Shown: positions 20,271-32,650, counted from the stretch's first letter. The stretch: DNA of 64,000 nucleotides from Sordaria brevicollis (GCA_033439795.1 JAUTDP010000011.1:2542001-2606000); one strand, 5' to 3'. The notes: a model not told the origin generated them from the sequence alone. A program made the numbers and translations.

Positions 20271-22485
20271 ATGGCCTCCGTTCCCGCCACGGGGCCTCAG
20301 GCTCACGCAACTGCCATTCACAAGGATCTGGGAAGGGAAGATCAGACACTGCTTTTGTTTGCCCACCTCATGGAGGGCGGCAAGGAAGACGAAGAGACGG
20401 TCGAGAGTCTGGGAAAGCTGACGAAGCTGCTCAACGACGATGTCGAGGCCACCAAGAAAGGAGAGAAATCCATTACCACCGTCATAGATAGCGACTGCGT
20501 CGATACCATATTGTGTTATCTGGATATGAGACAGTCCGATGTTGTGCGCGGTCATGCTGTGCTATGCACTTCTGCTTATCTCAAGGCCGCCGGCGACGAT
20601 GGCAGCAAGAAGCTCTCCGCCTTCTTCCTCGACCGCGTCCAACGAGGCACCTACGACGACTATATTGTGGCGTTTTGCGTGGCAGCTACAATCTTCCCCA
20701 TCGTCCCCGATCTTACTTCCGAGCTGTTCCTCAGCGAGGGTTTCCTCCCCAGTCTAGGCCCGCTTATGAGGCGCAAGTGGAAGAGCCGCAAGGTCGAGAC
20801 AGCCTGTCTCGAGATGCTCAACGCTGCCTGTATGCATTCTCACTGCCGTGAAGCTGTCCAGAAGTACTGCATCGACTGGCTAGAGGAGATTGTGGACCAG
20901 GACACCGAGCAGGTTATCGAATCCATGCACACCATCGATCCCGACATTAACGTCCAGGAGGGTTCCGTTTCCATGAGGAGGCACTCCATCCATGTTCAGA
21001 ATCTGGCCGCCGTGGTCTTGACCAAGCTCAGGGTGAGCCTCCAACTGCCTCCTTCGCCCACCTCTGAGGTTGGGGCTCCCTCTCTCTGATGTCCCTGCGG
21101 CTGACATCAGCTTCAAGGCAGTTCAACCCGATCAGGCACCCCCGAACTTGTCCGACCCATCCCAGCCCCGGGTGCAGCCGGCGACGACCAGCGTAGAAGA
21201 TCTTTCCAAAAAGTTTACCCAGATGCTTATCAAGGATTCCGAACATTCCAGCCAAGCCTCGGTCGAAGGACTCGCCTATGCGTCGATCCGCTCCAAGGTT
21301 AAGGAGGAACTCGCCAATAATCCCGAATTCCTCAAATCACTTGTAAAAACACTCGAGACGGCACCTCCCAGGTCCCCTCTCATGTACGGCGCTCTCAGCA
21401 TTTTTGTTAACCTTACACAATATCGTCCAGCCCTTACAGAAGAACAGAAGCGCATAAGTCAACTCAAGGCCTATGCGGATGCTGCGGGCAAGCTTCAACC
21501 AGACCCTCTAAACGACAACGAACATGTCAGCGCGCGCTGCAAACGTGTCTTCGAGGCCGGCGTCACCCCCGTTCTCGTAACGATCAGCAAGACCAGCTCC
21601 GTAGCATCCCTCACCCTCGTCATCTCGATTCTCAACTCGCTCTCCATGACGCCTTCTATGCGGGGACCGCTTGCGCAGCAAGGCGCCGTCCGTCTGCTGA
21701 TCGGCGCCTGGACCAACTTGCCCGAAGACGACCCGAAGAACATGACCGTCCGACGAACCGCTGCCCAGGCCCTTGCCCGTATTCTAATTTCCACAAACCC
21801 GATGCTCGTTTTCGGTGGCTCCACGCCTATGAGCACCGCTATTCGACCCCTCGTCCACATCCTTCTCCCCGACCAAAGCGCCGAAACCCGCGATCTCCTC
21901 CCGACGTTTGAGTCTCTCATGGCGCTCACCAACCTCGCTGCTGTTGACGACGATACGCGCCGCACCATTGTCCGCGTAGCTTGGAAAGATATTGAGGAGC
22001 TTCTCCTGTACAACAACCCTCGCATCACCACCGCCGCTGTCGAACTCGTTTGCAATATTGTCCAATCACCTGAAGAAGCCGAGTCACTGTTTGCCGACAC
22101 CAGCAAGCCGCAAGCGCAGACCAGGTTGAAGATCCTCGTTGCTCTGGCAGACGCCGAAGACGCCGCTACGCGTAGTGCCGCCGGTGGTGCGTTGGCTGCC
22201 TTGACTGGATATGAAACCGTGGTGAAGGCTATTACGGAGCGCGAGCGCGGACCGGAGATTATTCTTGGTCTGTGCGAGGATGATAACGAGGATCTGAGGC
22301 ATCGTGGCGTGTTCGTGCTGTTGAACATGATTACATGCGAGGGCCAGACCGGAAAGCTCGCCAGGGAGAAATTAATGAGCAAGGGTGCGGTCGAGATCAT
22401 GAGGGAGGTGGTCACCAGGACGAAGAGGAGAGAGATTGTGGAGCTGGCTGTGCAGGCTCTTAAGCTGTTGCTTGGGAAGGAGTGA
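20271..22485 (+). CDS. cro1: UCS-family myosin chaperone (CRO1/She4/UNC-45 type)
   Basis: Model: exons 20271-21032 and 21118-22485, 709 aa. The 85-nt intron has donor GTGAGC, branch GCTGAC and acceptor TCAAG; this AG restores phase 0 (KLR|AVQPDQ), whereas the nearer ATCAG would not. The protein is made of armadillo/HEAT-like helices throughout (TALAHL-type repeats such as VRRTAAQALARILIS, FESLMALTNLAAVDDDTR, AAVELVCNIVQSPEEAE, LRHRGVFVLLNMI). It lacks the TPR domain of animal UNC-45. This architecture and length match fungal CRO1 (Podospora) and She4. These proteins fold and protect myosin motor domains, and so support actin-dependent processes and, in Podospora, the change from syncytial to cellular state in sexual development. 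Start: first ATG with a good open frame; the leader frame upstream to 20166 is less likely. Confidence 0.85.
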
Positions 22486-22954
22486 TATGCCTTTGTGAGT
22501 CGAAGGTGCACGAGGTGCCTTGCTGGTCTAGTCTTGGTCGTTTTTCAATTGCTTTGAGTTTCTTGTACCAAAAACAGTGGTTTGTACTTCATCATGGAAT
22601 TTGAGGGCATCGGGGGACAAGGTGGTCAGGCAACAGGCATCAGCAACATTGTGTTAACAGCTGTTAACATCTCATTCATCACATTTTGGAGTTGGAGTTT
22701 TTTTTTCTTTTATGGGTAGGAAAGTAGACAGTACATAGGCATGCGATGAGGAACTCATCAGACTGGGGTGTGAGAGAGTACCATAACCAATGTCCTTATC
22801 ATCTAACATACCTATGTATCTAACACGAATGTCATGACTACATTGTACTCCACCAATCCATCGTCGTGGTTGCACTCGTATTGTTACTGTAATGTGTCGT
22901 ATGGTTGTTTTTTTTTTTTTGGTCGTACGCCAAGCCTCGTCCACTCTTACTTCA
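22486..22954. other. 3' flank of the UCS gene up to the transposon
   Basis: Ordinary-composition DNA with T runs at 22699-22706 and 22909-22920. No gene. It ends at the 9-bp target duplication (22955-22963) of the nested transposon. Confidence 0.6.
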
Positions 22955-22963
22955 TCAGTCCCC
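22955..22963. repeat. Left target-site duplication of the outer transposon
   Basis: TCAGTCCCC here and at 34548-34556, in direct orientation, immediately outside the terminal inverted repeats. A 9-bp duplication is typical of Mutator-like elements. Confidence 0.75.
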
Positions 22964-23085
22964 CGGAAACCATGCTCGCATAGTCCTATTCCCGTGCTCA
23001 TATAGTCCCCCCCACCCAACCTGCTGAGTAAGTTGCGCCAGCTACGCCCAGATTAGCGCTAGCGCCCAGCACCCAGTGCCTACAC
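22964..23085 (+). repeat. Left terminal inverted repeat of the outer element
   Basis: About 122 bp, GC-rich, containing a seven-C run and a palindromic AGCGCTAGCGC. It matches 34433-34547 in inverted orientation. It has a small extra segment (CACCCAG) relative to the right arm near its inner end. Confidence 0.82.
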
Positions 23086-23787
23086 ACTAAATCGATATTA
23101 CTCTTTTACGTAAAGCTATTTAGAGATACCAAATAAATTAATTATCTACTATTAAGGAGGTTAATATAATTCCTACTAGTAAAGTTATACGCCTTAAGGT
23201 TGTAATTATTATACTAGTTATTGTATTAATTACTTAGAATATACGTACTTACCCTAATTTTAATACCCGTACCTATATTTAGAATACTTAATGTATTTAT
23301 ATTATTAATTACTTTAATTATAATACTTATTATAAAAGTATTAATTCTAAGGCGTTAATAATAGAAGTAATCCTATAACCTATTATTTCCTTTATTATTA
23401 ATTAGAGGGAAGCGGGCCGTTATAGTATTAAAGTAGTTATTTAATAATTATTAATACTTTATACCTATATTTAAATTATTACGGGTAAAGAGAAAGGGAA
23501 GGCGTTTTAATTCTTTATAAAGGAATTAGGGCCTTATAGAAAGAGGGTGTAGGAGAAGTTAATATTCGTAGTGCTATTTATATTAATATTTACCGCGGTA
23601 TTAAAAGTAGTGTTATAGTTACTATAGTAGTTAGTATTATTAATAGTAGTAGCGTTATAGTAATTAGTATTAATATAATTAATTATTTAATTAATTGGTT
23701 AGTATTACGATTAATTTTTAATATTGTAAATAATGCCGTTTAATTTTCTAAAGGGAAGTTATTTTAAATAACCCTATTACTTATTAG

Positions 23788-23798
23788 CCCCCCCCCCC
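23788..23798 (+). other. Run of eleven C inside the RIP-mutated tract
   Basis: Eleven C residues survive in surroundings that have lost most G:C pairs. RIP prefers CpA, so C-runs followed by C or T tend to be spared. This is consistent with RIP rather than simple AT drift. Confidence 0.7.
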
Positions 23799-23898
23799 TT
23801 TCCCTTATTTATATTGGTTCTTGGGTAATTGCTCTACCCCCTTTACTTTTACTTCTATTACGATTACGATTATAATTATTACGTTAAATAGAATTCTA

Positions 23899-24362
23899 AG
23901 TAATTAGCGCCCTACCTTTTATATTACGAAGTATTATTCTAGTAAAATTAGTACCATCTTTATTATAAAAGGGTATACGAGCGTTATTATACCGGTCGCG
24001 GTTAATAGGCGTAGTAGCGGTTAAGTAAGTATAGTAATTACTTTTGAATATTTATAATTTATAGGTTTCTGGGTTTATAAAATTATACCCCGAAATTTTA
24101 TATATATAATTTATAAATTTCGGGTCGGGGATAGCCGCTTTACGTTGGCGATTAAGTAAAGTAATAGGGTTTTTAATAGTATAGGCCCGTTATTTAGCTT
24201 TTATTATCGAATTAAAACCCTTATTTATATTCAATTATTAATAATAATCGATATCCTTTATAATAAAGGCGCGTAAAGGGTTTAACTATAATAGCTTTAA
24301 TATAAAATATTTATATAGTAGATTATATTACTTTATAAATTCCCTTTTATAAAAGGCATTTG
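23899..24362 (-). pseudogene. Decayed coding frame of the outer element (left part)
   Basis: One minus-strand frame from 24362 down to 23899 stays readable with only a few TAA/TAG stops at positions where CAA, CAG or TGG would be expected. It gives segments such as NAFYKREFIK, KNPITLLNRQRKAAIPDPK and YYTYLTATTPINRDRYNNAR, ending in TAG. Amino-acid use is realistic (Pro, Arg, Asp present), unlike the other frames. I do not recognise the family. It presumably is the C-terminal part of the element's transposase, separated from the upstream part by the LTR insertion. Confidence 0.45.
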
Positions 24363-24737
24363 AATTTTAAGTAGCGTTATCGAATTAATCGTTATACGTA
24401 TAGCGGTATTAATATTATAGTAATTTAAAGGCGTATAGTAAAATTTATAGGAAAAAAATATTAGATAGATTAATTTATATAATAATAATAGAATAGATAT
24501 AAATATATTTTTAATAGTAAATTATTAAATATATTAACCCTTTTATACTTTAGCGAAATAAATTACTTTACCGTTGCGTATTTTACGTTATATTCCCTCT
24601 TTTAATTACGATAGGCAGCCTATATATATTCGTAGAATTAATTTAACGAAGAGAGTCGGTTTTTAAATAAGCGTTTAATAACCCTATATATAAATTTAAT
24701 TCGATTAATAGCTTTAATACTATAATTTCGAAGTTTT

Positions 24738-24742
24738 AAGAC
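24738..24742. repeat. Left 5-bp target duplication of the LTR element
   Basis: AAGAC directly precedes the left LTR and recurs at 32122-32126 directly after the right LTR. A 5-bp duplication is standard for Ty3/gypsy integrases. Confidence 0.88.
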
Positions 24743-25037
24743 TATTACGGGTAAATACGACCAAGGTAGGTAGAATAGAATATGCGATATTATACGAGGA
24801 AGGAAAAGAGGAAAGGGAGCGAAGCTATACGCAGGTAGCTGCCCTTATAAGGGCACGGCGCATAGACCATGCGCGCGCGGGGCGCGCGTAATCATATGAC
24901 CGGGACCGCGACCGTATCGTTGTACGACCGCGGCGGCGGGCCAACCGAGTAAGGTTATAATTATTTCAATAGTAATCACAACCTTAGTATAAATACGTAA
25001 CTAAATTACGTATAATTATTAAACTAAATTTATAATA
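24743..25037 (-). repeat. LTR, 3' copy relative to coding strand
   Basis: 295 bp, starting TATTACGGGT (TGTTACGGG before RIP) and ending TATAATA (TGTGACA before RIP, as still seen in the other copy). It contains an intact GC-rich block near 24868-24893 (GCGCGCGCGGGGCGCGCG). This copy is heavily mutated in its last 60 bp. Confidence 0.92.
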
Positions 25038-26179
25038 TTACCCCTAATTAAAAGAAGCTATATAATTAATTATTATTATATAAAATAATAAAAATCTTTA
25101 TTAAATATATCGCTATACTTCGAAAGGTTTCTATAACTGTAGCGGTCTTTAACCGTAGCGACCTCTTCCTCACCTCCTTTTATTCCTCGGCTGGAACTTT
25201 TATATTTTCCGCCGGCGAATCCCCCTTTTCCGACGGTATTTTTAATTCCTCTAATTTCTATACTTCCTTTTTAAACCTCTTCTTTTCGGCTTTAATTTAA
25301 TTTAACGGTATTAAAATATTAAAATACTTTTTATAAAATTCCTTAACCTTTTTTAAGTATATCGCTACGTTAATACGCGATTATTAATTAAATTTATAAG
25401 GGGGAGTTTAAATAACGTAATATATTTAATAACTCTTTTCCTTCTTATATTTATCGATTTCTATAAAATTCTATTCGAAAGAATCTTCGCTATTATCCAT
25501 TTAATATATAATCCTCCCTATATTAGTGCAAATATCCTACTATTATTATATTTAACCTAATAATTCCGTTAGTAATTAAAGCTTTATTTTATTTATATTA
25601 AAAGTCCGTCCGTACTTTATATTAATTAATAGTTTAAAAATAACGGAGTAAATATTAATTTTAATAATTAGAAAAAGACTTTCGAAAAGTAAAGTAAATT
25701 TAGCGTACGGGCGACCGGTTTTAAAATTTTAAATATTAAAGAGGATTATATCGCCTAATTTATAAACCGGAACGTTTAATTTCCTAATATTAGCGTTATC
25801 TTCGTAACGTTATTATATTTATTTTACTTTAATTATTATAAAATCGAAGATAATTTTAAACCGCTCTACTATTTTATAAACTTTAAAGAATTCGGTTTCC
25901 TAAACCTTCGATAATTCGGGAAGGTAAAGGGTAATTAATTTAATACCTATATACAGGTTGAAATTATAATTAATAAAGAAGGGGGATATTCCCGTAATTT
26001 TAGAAATAATATTATTTCTTATAAATTCTACGATTAATAATTAATCGACCTAATCGTTTTAAATTTAATTAATATAAATCTTTAAGTAACGTTTTATTTC
26101 GGCGTTAATACGTTTAATTTAATTATTAATAAATAAGTAGAAAGCGGACGAAGGTTTTAAATTCACTTCTAATCTTAAG

Positions 26180-26360
26180 GATAAAATCCTCTAAAACGTC
26201 GAAATAAATTATATACCGCGGTTAAAGATAATAATATCGGGTACGCTATAAAGGTTATAAATTTTATTAATAAAATATTCTATTAATTCCTCCGCTATTA
26301 AAATTTTATAAGGGATAAAGTAATACATTTTAATTAATTAATCGATAATTACCGCAACGT
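26180..26360 (-). pseudogene. Integrase catalytic core remnant (inner LTR element)
   Basis: Minus-strand reading gives NYRLIN (usual DRLTK), LLYPL, NFNSGGINRIF and a mutated DRG position, interspersed with stops. The spacing resembles the first two acidic residues of a DDE integrase core. The first catalytic Asp appears as Asn, as expected from a GAT-to-AAT change. Confidence 0.6.
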
Positions 26361-27861
26361 ACTTAAATTCCTATCCCCTCCGAAAATAAGGTATTAATAA
26401 GGTAATATAATTAACGGAAATATCCTTCTATAGCGCGAAAGGAACGGCTAATAATTTTAATAAATTATAAAGGGAATATTATAAAGGCTTTATCTTTATA
26501 TATTAAAAGTACGCCTTATAATATATTTTAATAAATTAATATATCCTTAATTAAAAATAAAATTATAATAATAAATAGAAGGTCTTTTCTCTACCTAAAT
26601 ACTTTACTAATAGCGAATTATAAATATATCGAAGGAATTATAAATAAAGAATAGAATTATTAAAGTCTATAATAATAATATTCCTAAAATAAATACATTT
26701 TTAAATAACGCGGCATTCCGCAAACGAAGTTTTTACTATTTATTTATATACTTCCTTTAATTATATACGATAATTAAAGTCTAATAAGTAGGCCAAAACG
26801 TTTTATAAAAAGGTAGACTTCTCGTAAAATTCCATTACTAAATCGTCTATTAACTTCTCGTTTAAAATATCCAATTTATATAAATATTTAATTCCTATTA
26901 ATTCCTCTAATTCTATTTTTTTCAAAACCTTATACTTATAACCGACGAAATTTCCCACGTCCGGTTCGTCCTCCGGCTTTAAAATAAAAGCGTTATTAAT
27001 AAAAAGGTTCTTATTTAATAAAACCTTATTATATACTAATAGCCGCTTATTATTTACGTTCTTAGGGATATTTTTTAATTTACGGTTAAAAGCGTCGGGG
27101 CGAATTTAGAGGGAACTTAATCAATATTTAATTATAAAGTTAAAACGAAATAAGAATTAAGATTACTTTATATAACGGGGCGTTAATTACTTATTCGTTA
27201 TAAATATTTTTAAATTCCGATAATTTATAAAGATTTTAAATAATTATTATATTCCTTTAAATTCTAGTTTCTACTCCTTTAATACTTTAATAATAGCTAA
27301 TAATTCTTTATTATAAATATTATAATTATATTTAATAATAGAATATTTTTAATTAAAATAAACGATTAATTATAAAATACTATTATTATTATATTATAAT
27401 AAAATTCCTCTATAAATTTAATTTAAAACGTCCGTCTCTATAATAATTAATTTAAACCAATTATAAATACGTAAAATTAATCTATTCGTAAAGGCTCTTT
27501 TTAATACTTCGAAAGAATTTTAATACCGCTCTATTTATTTCTAATCTACGGGTACTATCTTTTTAATTAATTCGTAAAGTAATCCTACTATAATTAAAAA
27601 GTATTTTATAAAACGTCGGTAAAAATTAGCGAAATTTAAGAAACGTTATAGCGAACGCTTAAAATCGGGAACCTACTATAATATAATAGTAACGACCTTC
27701 TCGGAATTTATTTCAATACTACCGGGCGTAATAATTAAACTTAAATACTTCGTACGTATTATATAAAACTCGTACTTATCGATATCGATTTGTAATTTTA
27801 CTTTAATTATTTATTTTAAAACCTCGTTAATATATTACTTATATTCCTTTTTATTATTAAA

Positions 27862-27885
27862 ATAAATTAAAATATCGTTAAAATA
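27862..27885 (-). pseudogene. Reverse transcriptase active-site remnant
   Basis: Eight codons read YFNDILIY on the minus strand; canonical gypsy RT has YLDDILIY. The context on both sides (FDVYITV before; F, N after) also fits. One catalytic Asp is lost by a G-to-A transition. Confidence 0.85.
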
Positions 27886-30149
27886 CACGGTTATATAAAC
27901 GTCGAAAATATTATATAGGATATTATTAATATAATTTTAAAATATATTTAACGCACTTTAAAAACTAAACGGATAAATCAAAAATTCGAATAAGCCGAAG
28001 CGAATAATAAATATAATTAACTATTCGTAACCCTCTTTAACCTATATCCGATTAAATATAATAATAATATCTAATTTAGTAAAAATTTTTATTTTATAAA
28101 TCGAATCCAAAATTTCTTTAATTAACGGGAGTAGGTAGCGGGATTTTAAAATAATATTATTAATACCTTTATAATTTACGTAAATTCGGATTCCGCCGCC
28201 CGGTTTTTTAATTAAAAGGATAAGGGTAGCCGCGGTTAATTATAAAGGGCGGATAAAATTCTTACGAAGATTATTATTAATTTATTACTTAATAACCGAA
28301 ACTTTAATAAAGGACGTCGAACGAACGTAAATATTAAACGGTTTAACGCCTAATAATAATTTAATTTTATAATTATAAATATAATAAAATAAGACCTCCT
28401 CTACTAATTAAAGTAAGAAAGCCAAAATATTCTTATAATACCACTCGGGGATTTTAATTATAACTTCCTCCTTTAATAATATTAACCGTCGATTCTTTTT
28501 AAAAAACTTCTTTATATCCTTTTCCGTAATCTTATTAAAACTAATTTATTTAGCGATTTTAACTACCGTAACCTAATAAATAATCTCTTTATATATAAGA
28601 GTATCTTAACTAAAATTACCCGTTAAATTTAATAATTTTATTAAAACCGTAGCCTTAATATTATCCTCGGAGCTATTACCCGCTATAACTTTAATAAAAC
28701 TATAGAGGTTCTTTAATAACGTATCCTTATATTTCTTACCCTCTTTATTTTAAATATCGTTAATAATTTTTTTAATTAAAATAATTTCGCTAAATTCGTA
28801 GGTAGCGGCTAAGCGCTCGAATTCCGCGTACGTCGTAATTATAGGTTATAAATTATCCTTTTCGTATAAAAAATTAAACGTAGCAATATTAAATTCCTTA
28901 ATATCCTTTAAATTTAACGGGTCTTCTACCGTTTTAAACGAACGAAAATTATATTTACAACGCGTACCAATTAATATATACCGATTATTTAACTTAATAT
29001 AAAGTTTATAAATTACGGGGCTCTTAATTTTAATAAAGAGAATAATTATTTTTAAAATACTTTAAACCTTAATACTAATCTAATTAATAATTAAAGCCTT
29101 AAACGGGGTAATATTATAGCGAGCGGGAAGTCGGGAGGGCTCGGGAACGGGTAAATCGTAAACGGAAGCGGGGTTAATTTAGGGAGCGGGCTTCTTTTAA
29201 AGAGTAAGCTTCTTTTAAAGAATAAGCTTTTTTATTTGGGGAACGGACTTTATTTTAAAAGCAGCCGTAAATATAGCTATCGGGGCTAGCTCTTATATCG
29301 CGGTTAGGGAAGTAGCCTTAAGAACCGGCGTATTTTCTTAAAGGGAAGTCGTTATTAAAGTAAATTTAAGGGAAACCCTAATAATAACGATTATAACGTT
29401 ATTAAAAATAGCGCGTAGTATTGCGGTTAATTTATTAAATAAATTTATAGTAAAGTAACGATTATAATAATATTTAAACTATATATTATACGTATTATAA
29501 TTAATTTTAAATTTATAAAATTATATTTATAGGAAACCTAAAATCATAAAATGCTTAAGAGAAATATCGTATATTAAAAAGGTAATAATTTTATTATAAA
29601 ATCCGATACGGAATCTAACCTTTACCCCTTTAAAAATAACGCCTTTAATTATATTATCGGCCAAAATTAACTTCTTTAAGCGTTAAAGTTTAAAACGCGG
29701 AAAGTTATTTTTTATTATAAAAGAATAATCGATAAAAACGAATACAAAATATCTACTATTAACGAAAATAATACAATAATCTTTATACAAACCGGTCATT
29801 ACGTAAAAAAAAAAGAATATTAAATTTAGAATAATAAAACTATTTAAAGATTAAATCCGTATTTCCTCTAAACCTTTTAATTCCGAAGAATTTAAAACCT
29901 TATCCTTCTTAATTAAAAATCGTAATAACCGCTAAAGCCTTTATACGCGATTAAGTATAAAAGCTATTTATTTTCCAAAGCGTTATAATACTCTTTATTT
30001 TCGGCGGCTAAAGCGGCGGGGGTAATAAAGGCGGTTAAAATAGTATTAATAACGCGGACTTTAGCCTATTAGCCCTAATTACGCTTCTTCTTCTTCTTAT
30101 TACCCTTACCCTTACTATCTTAACGGCCTTTATCGCTATAATTTATTAA

Positions 30150-30200
30150 ATTAATATAATTACAATTAATATAACCCTTTTAATTATAATAACGGTAGAA
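30150..30200 (-). pseudogene. Gag zinc-knuckle remnant
   Basis: Minus-strand reading FYRYYN*KGYINCNY keeps the CX2CX4HX4C spacing, with Tyr (TAT) at each Cys and His position and a stop for Gln. The substitutions are exactly those made by G-to-A and C-to-T transitions. Confidence 0.75.
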
Positions 30201-31123
30201 GCCCTTACGTATATATTAATCGAAAATATCCTTATAAATAAATACGGCTAAATCGATAGCGTCTAAGTCCATTTTATTATTACCCTAATTAATAGGAACG
30301 TTATCGGGATTAGTACGAAGGGCGGAGCTAAAGTTAACGGTAGGGGCGGTATTAATAACGGATAAATTAAAAGCGTAATTAATTATTTTTTAATAGTAGT
30401 CGGTATCCTTAAAATTAGTAGTAATAATATAATATAAATCGAATTAAGCGTAAAAATTATCGGCGGCCGGAGGGTTATAATAGGTAAAACCGTTACGAAA
30501 ATGTTTATTAATTTTATTATAAAGGTAATAAACCTTTATAACGTCGTTATAATTAACTAAATTATAGAAATTAGTAAATTCTTATTTAAATTCGGTAAAG
30601 GGGCGGTTCTTTATATAATATTCCTTAAAACGGCGGCTAACGTCGTTAATTAAATTAATATTTTTAAAACGTTTAATTAAATAATTTATAAACTCCTTTT
30701 TAATTTTCTAATACTAAATATCTTCGGGCTTATTATTCTAAATGGCCTAAAACTCTTTATAAATATTAAATAAAATTTTAAAGCCTAAAAATATAATCGT
30801 TTTAATAATTTTAATACCCTTATTAGGGTAAAAGAGGGTATTGATTTTCTATTAGGATTAAATATAGAAATATTAAGTAGCGAAGATTTCGTAACGGACA
30901 GCAGCGCCGTTAAACTCCTCTCTTATAAAAATAAAAGGGTTATTAATAATTTAATAGTAGCCGGATATAATATTAATATTAATAATTTTATTCGTAATAT
31001 TCGTATTAAATTAAATTATAAATTTCGAAATAATATCGCAAAGGGTATCATTATATTTATCGGTAATAAATTTATCGGTTTTAAAGGACTAATACCTAAT
31101 AATAAATTAATAATATTTAAAAT

Positions 31124-31424
31124 TTACGTCGTTAAACGTATTTTAAATATTATTAATAATATAACGGCTAGTAAATACTTCTTCGTAATAATTTTTAACG
31201 ATAAATAGAATTTTAACGTAAATACGGGCAATAAATACAATAATTGAACGGAAAGCGGGGTATCCAGCAATAATATTAATACCGAATAAATAATTTTTAA
31301 GGACCGCTTTTTTATTTTTATCCTCTTTAATAGCGGCGATAAAGTTATTAATACCGTAAAGGATAAGAAATTCGTATAGGGCAATAATATAAATATTAAC
31401 GTCGTAAGTAAATAAATCGTCCAC
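31124..31424 (-). pseudogene. Residual open frames in the gag region
   Basis: Two overlapping frames of 86 and 93 codons (31384-31124; 31424-31143) lie near the 5' end of the LTR element on its coding strand. They are accidental survivors of RIP, rich in Ile, Leu, Tyr and Asn, and are not expected to make a functional product. Confidence 0.4.
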
Positions 31425-31826
31425 TATAGGTAGCTCGTTAATATTTAGAGAGCGAAAAGTCGTAAAGAATTCGTCGTTACTTCCTAAGAAGTACGTAGGA
31501 TCGTTATTACTATTTATATTAAATATTAACGAACGGAGAGAAGGTTTATAATTTACAAAACGATTTTAAAAATAAAAAAAAAGAGAGAAACGCGGCGCTT
31601 ACCTTTATCCGCTAGATAAAAGGAAGGTTACTTTTATTTTTTAAATAAAAGGATACGGCTTTAATAAATAATTAACGGTCGAAATTATTACGATAAAAGA
31701 AATTACCCTAATTATTAAAAAAAAAGAAAGAATACTAAATTTAACGATTTACGAATAAAGCGATCCTAATACGTTTAAATAATCGAAAATTATACGTTAT
31801 AAATACAATAATAAAGTATAATATAT

Positions 31827-32121
31827 TATTACGGGTAAATACGATTAAAGTAGGTAGAATAAAATATACGATATTATACGAAGAAGGAAAAGAGGAAAGG
31901 GAGCGAAATTATACGCGGGTGGCTGCCCTTATAAGGGTACGGCGTATAGATTATGCGCGCGCGGGGCGCGCGTAGTTATATGACCGGGATTGCGACCGTA
32001 TCGCTATACGACCGCGGCGGCGGGCCAACCGAGCAAGGTTATAATTATCTCAGCAATAATTACAACCTTAGCACAAGCACGTAACCAAGTTACGTATAAT
32101 CACTAGGCCAAGCCTGTGACA
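31827..32121 (-). repeat. LTR, 5' copy relative to coding strand
   Basis: 295 bp, TATTACGGG ... CCTGTGACA. Same length as the other LTR. Its terminal 60 bp are hardly mutated (CACTAGGCCAAGCCTGTGACA), while the other copy reads the RIP product there. Other stretches are more mutated here than in the partner. Confidence 0.92.
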
Positions 32122-32126
32122 AAGAC
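32122..32126. repeat. Right 5-bp target duplication of the LTR element
   Basis: AAGAC, direct copy of 24738-24742. Confidence 0.88.
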
Positions 32127-32308
32127 GTAGTAGTTACTAAATTCTTCGATTTATAATAAATAATATTTATATAAATATATTAGCAACGTTGAAAAAAAAA
32201 AAAAAAAAAAACGGTTAGCGAAAAAAATATATAATTTATTATAAAGGTTAAAAGGGGGGGGGGAGAGTTTACTAATTTGTCTTCGAAATTTATTGTATAA
32301 TAATTATT

Positions 32309-32650
32309 ATACCCGTTTAAAATATTCCTTATCCTTAGTATATACTATTTATTTTTATATTTTTAAAAAACCCTTATAAATATTGGCGTAAAACCGACGA
32401 ATTGGGTTATAATTAAGGATTTCACGGGTTCGTAGAATAATAATATTAGTAAGCGGCTCTTCGATTACTTAGCGAATTCCTTACTTATCGTTAAATTATT
32501 ATATTAGGCGGGTAGTAGTAATAACGTTATTAAACTCTTCCGGGTCGTCCTCCTTAGGGTCGTTATCGATATAGCGGTTAATATTATTAATATCAACTTT
32601 ATTAACGGCGGGGGGAATATAGGATAGGGGATCTAGGCTATATTTATTTA
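32309..32650 (-). pseudogene. Decayed coding frame of the outer element (right part)
   Basis: One minus-strand frame stays readable with few stops and gives LDPLSYIPPAVNKVDINN, then RYIDNDPKEDDPEEF, then VIEEPLTNIIILRTREIL and FYANIYKGFLK. The acidic stretch and amino-acid balance indicate former coding sequence. Family not recognised. Its strand matches the fragment at 23899-24362, so both could come from one gene split by the LTR element. Confidence 0.45.

Larger units (their letters stand above)
24743..32121 (-). mobile_element. Ty3/gypsy-type LTR retrotransposon, RIP-inactivated
   Basis: 7.4 kb between two 295-bp LTRs with AAGAC duplications. Coding strand is minus. In order along that strand: a mutated CCHC zinc knuckle of Gag (30150-30200; His and several Cys changed to Tyr, one Gln to stop), a reverse transcriptase core reading YFNDILIY (27862-27885) where YLDDILIY is canonical (Asp to Asn, a G-to-A change), and an integrase core around 26180-26360. 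RT before integrase defines Ty3/gypsy rather than copia order. Every motif is damaged by G:C-to-A:T transitions, so the element cannot be active. It inserted into the outer Mutator-like element and is therefore younger than that insertion. Confidence 0.9.

Noticed and set aside
21495..22511. 338-codon minus-strand frame
   Set aside because: It is antisense to exon 2 of the UCS-family gene and results from its GC-rich third positions.
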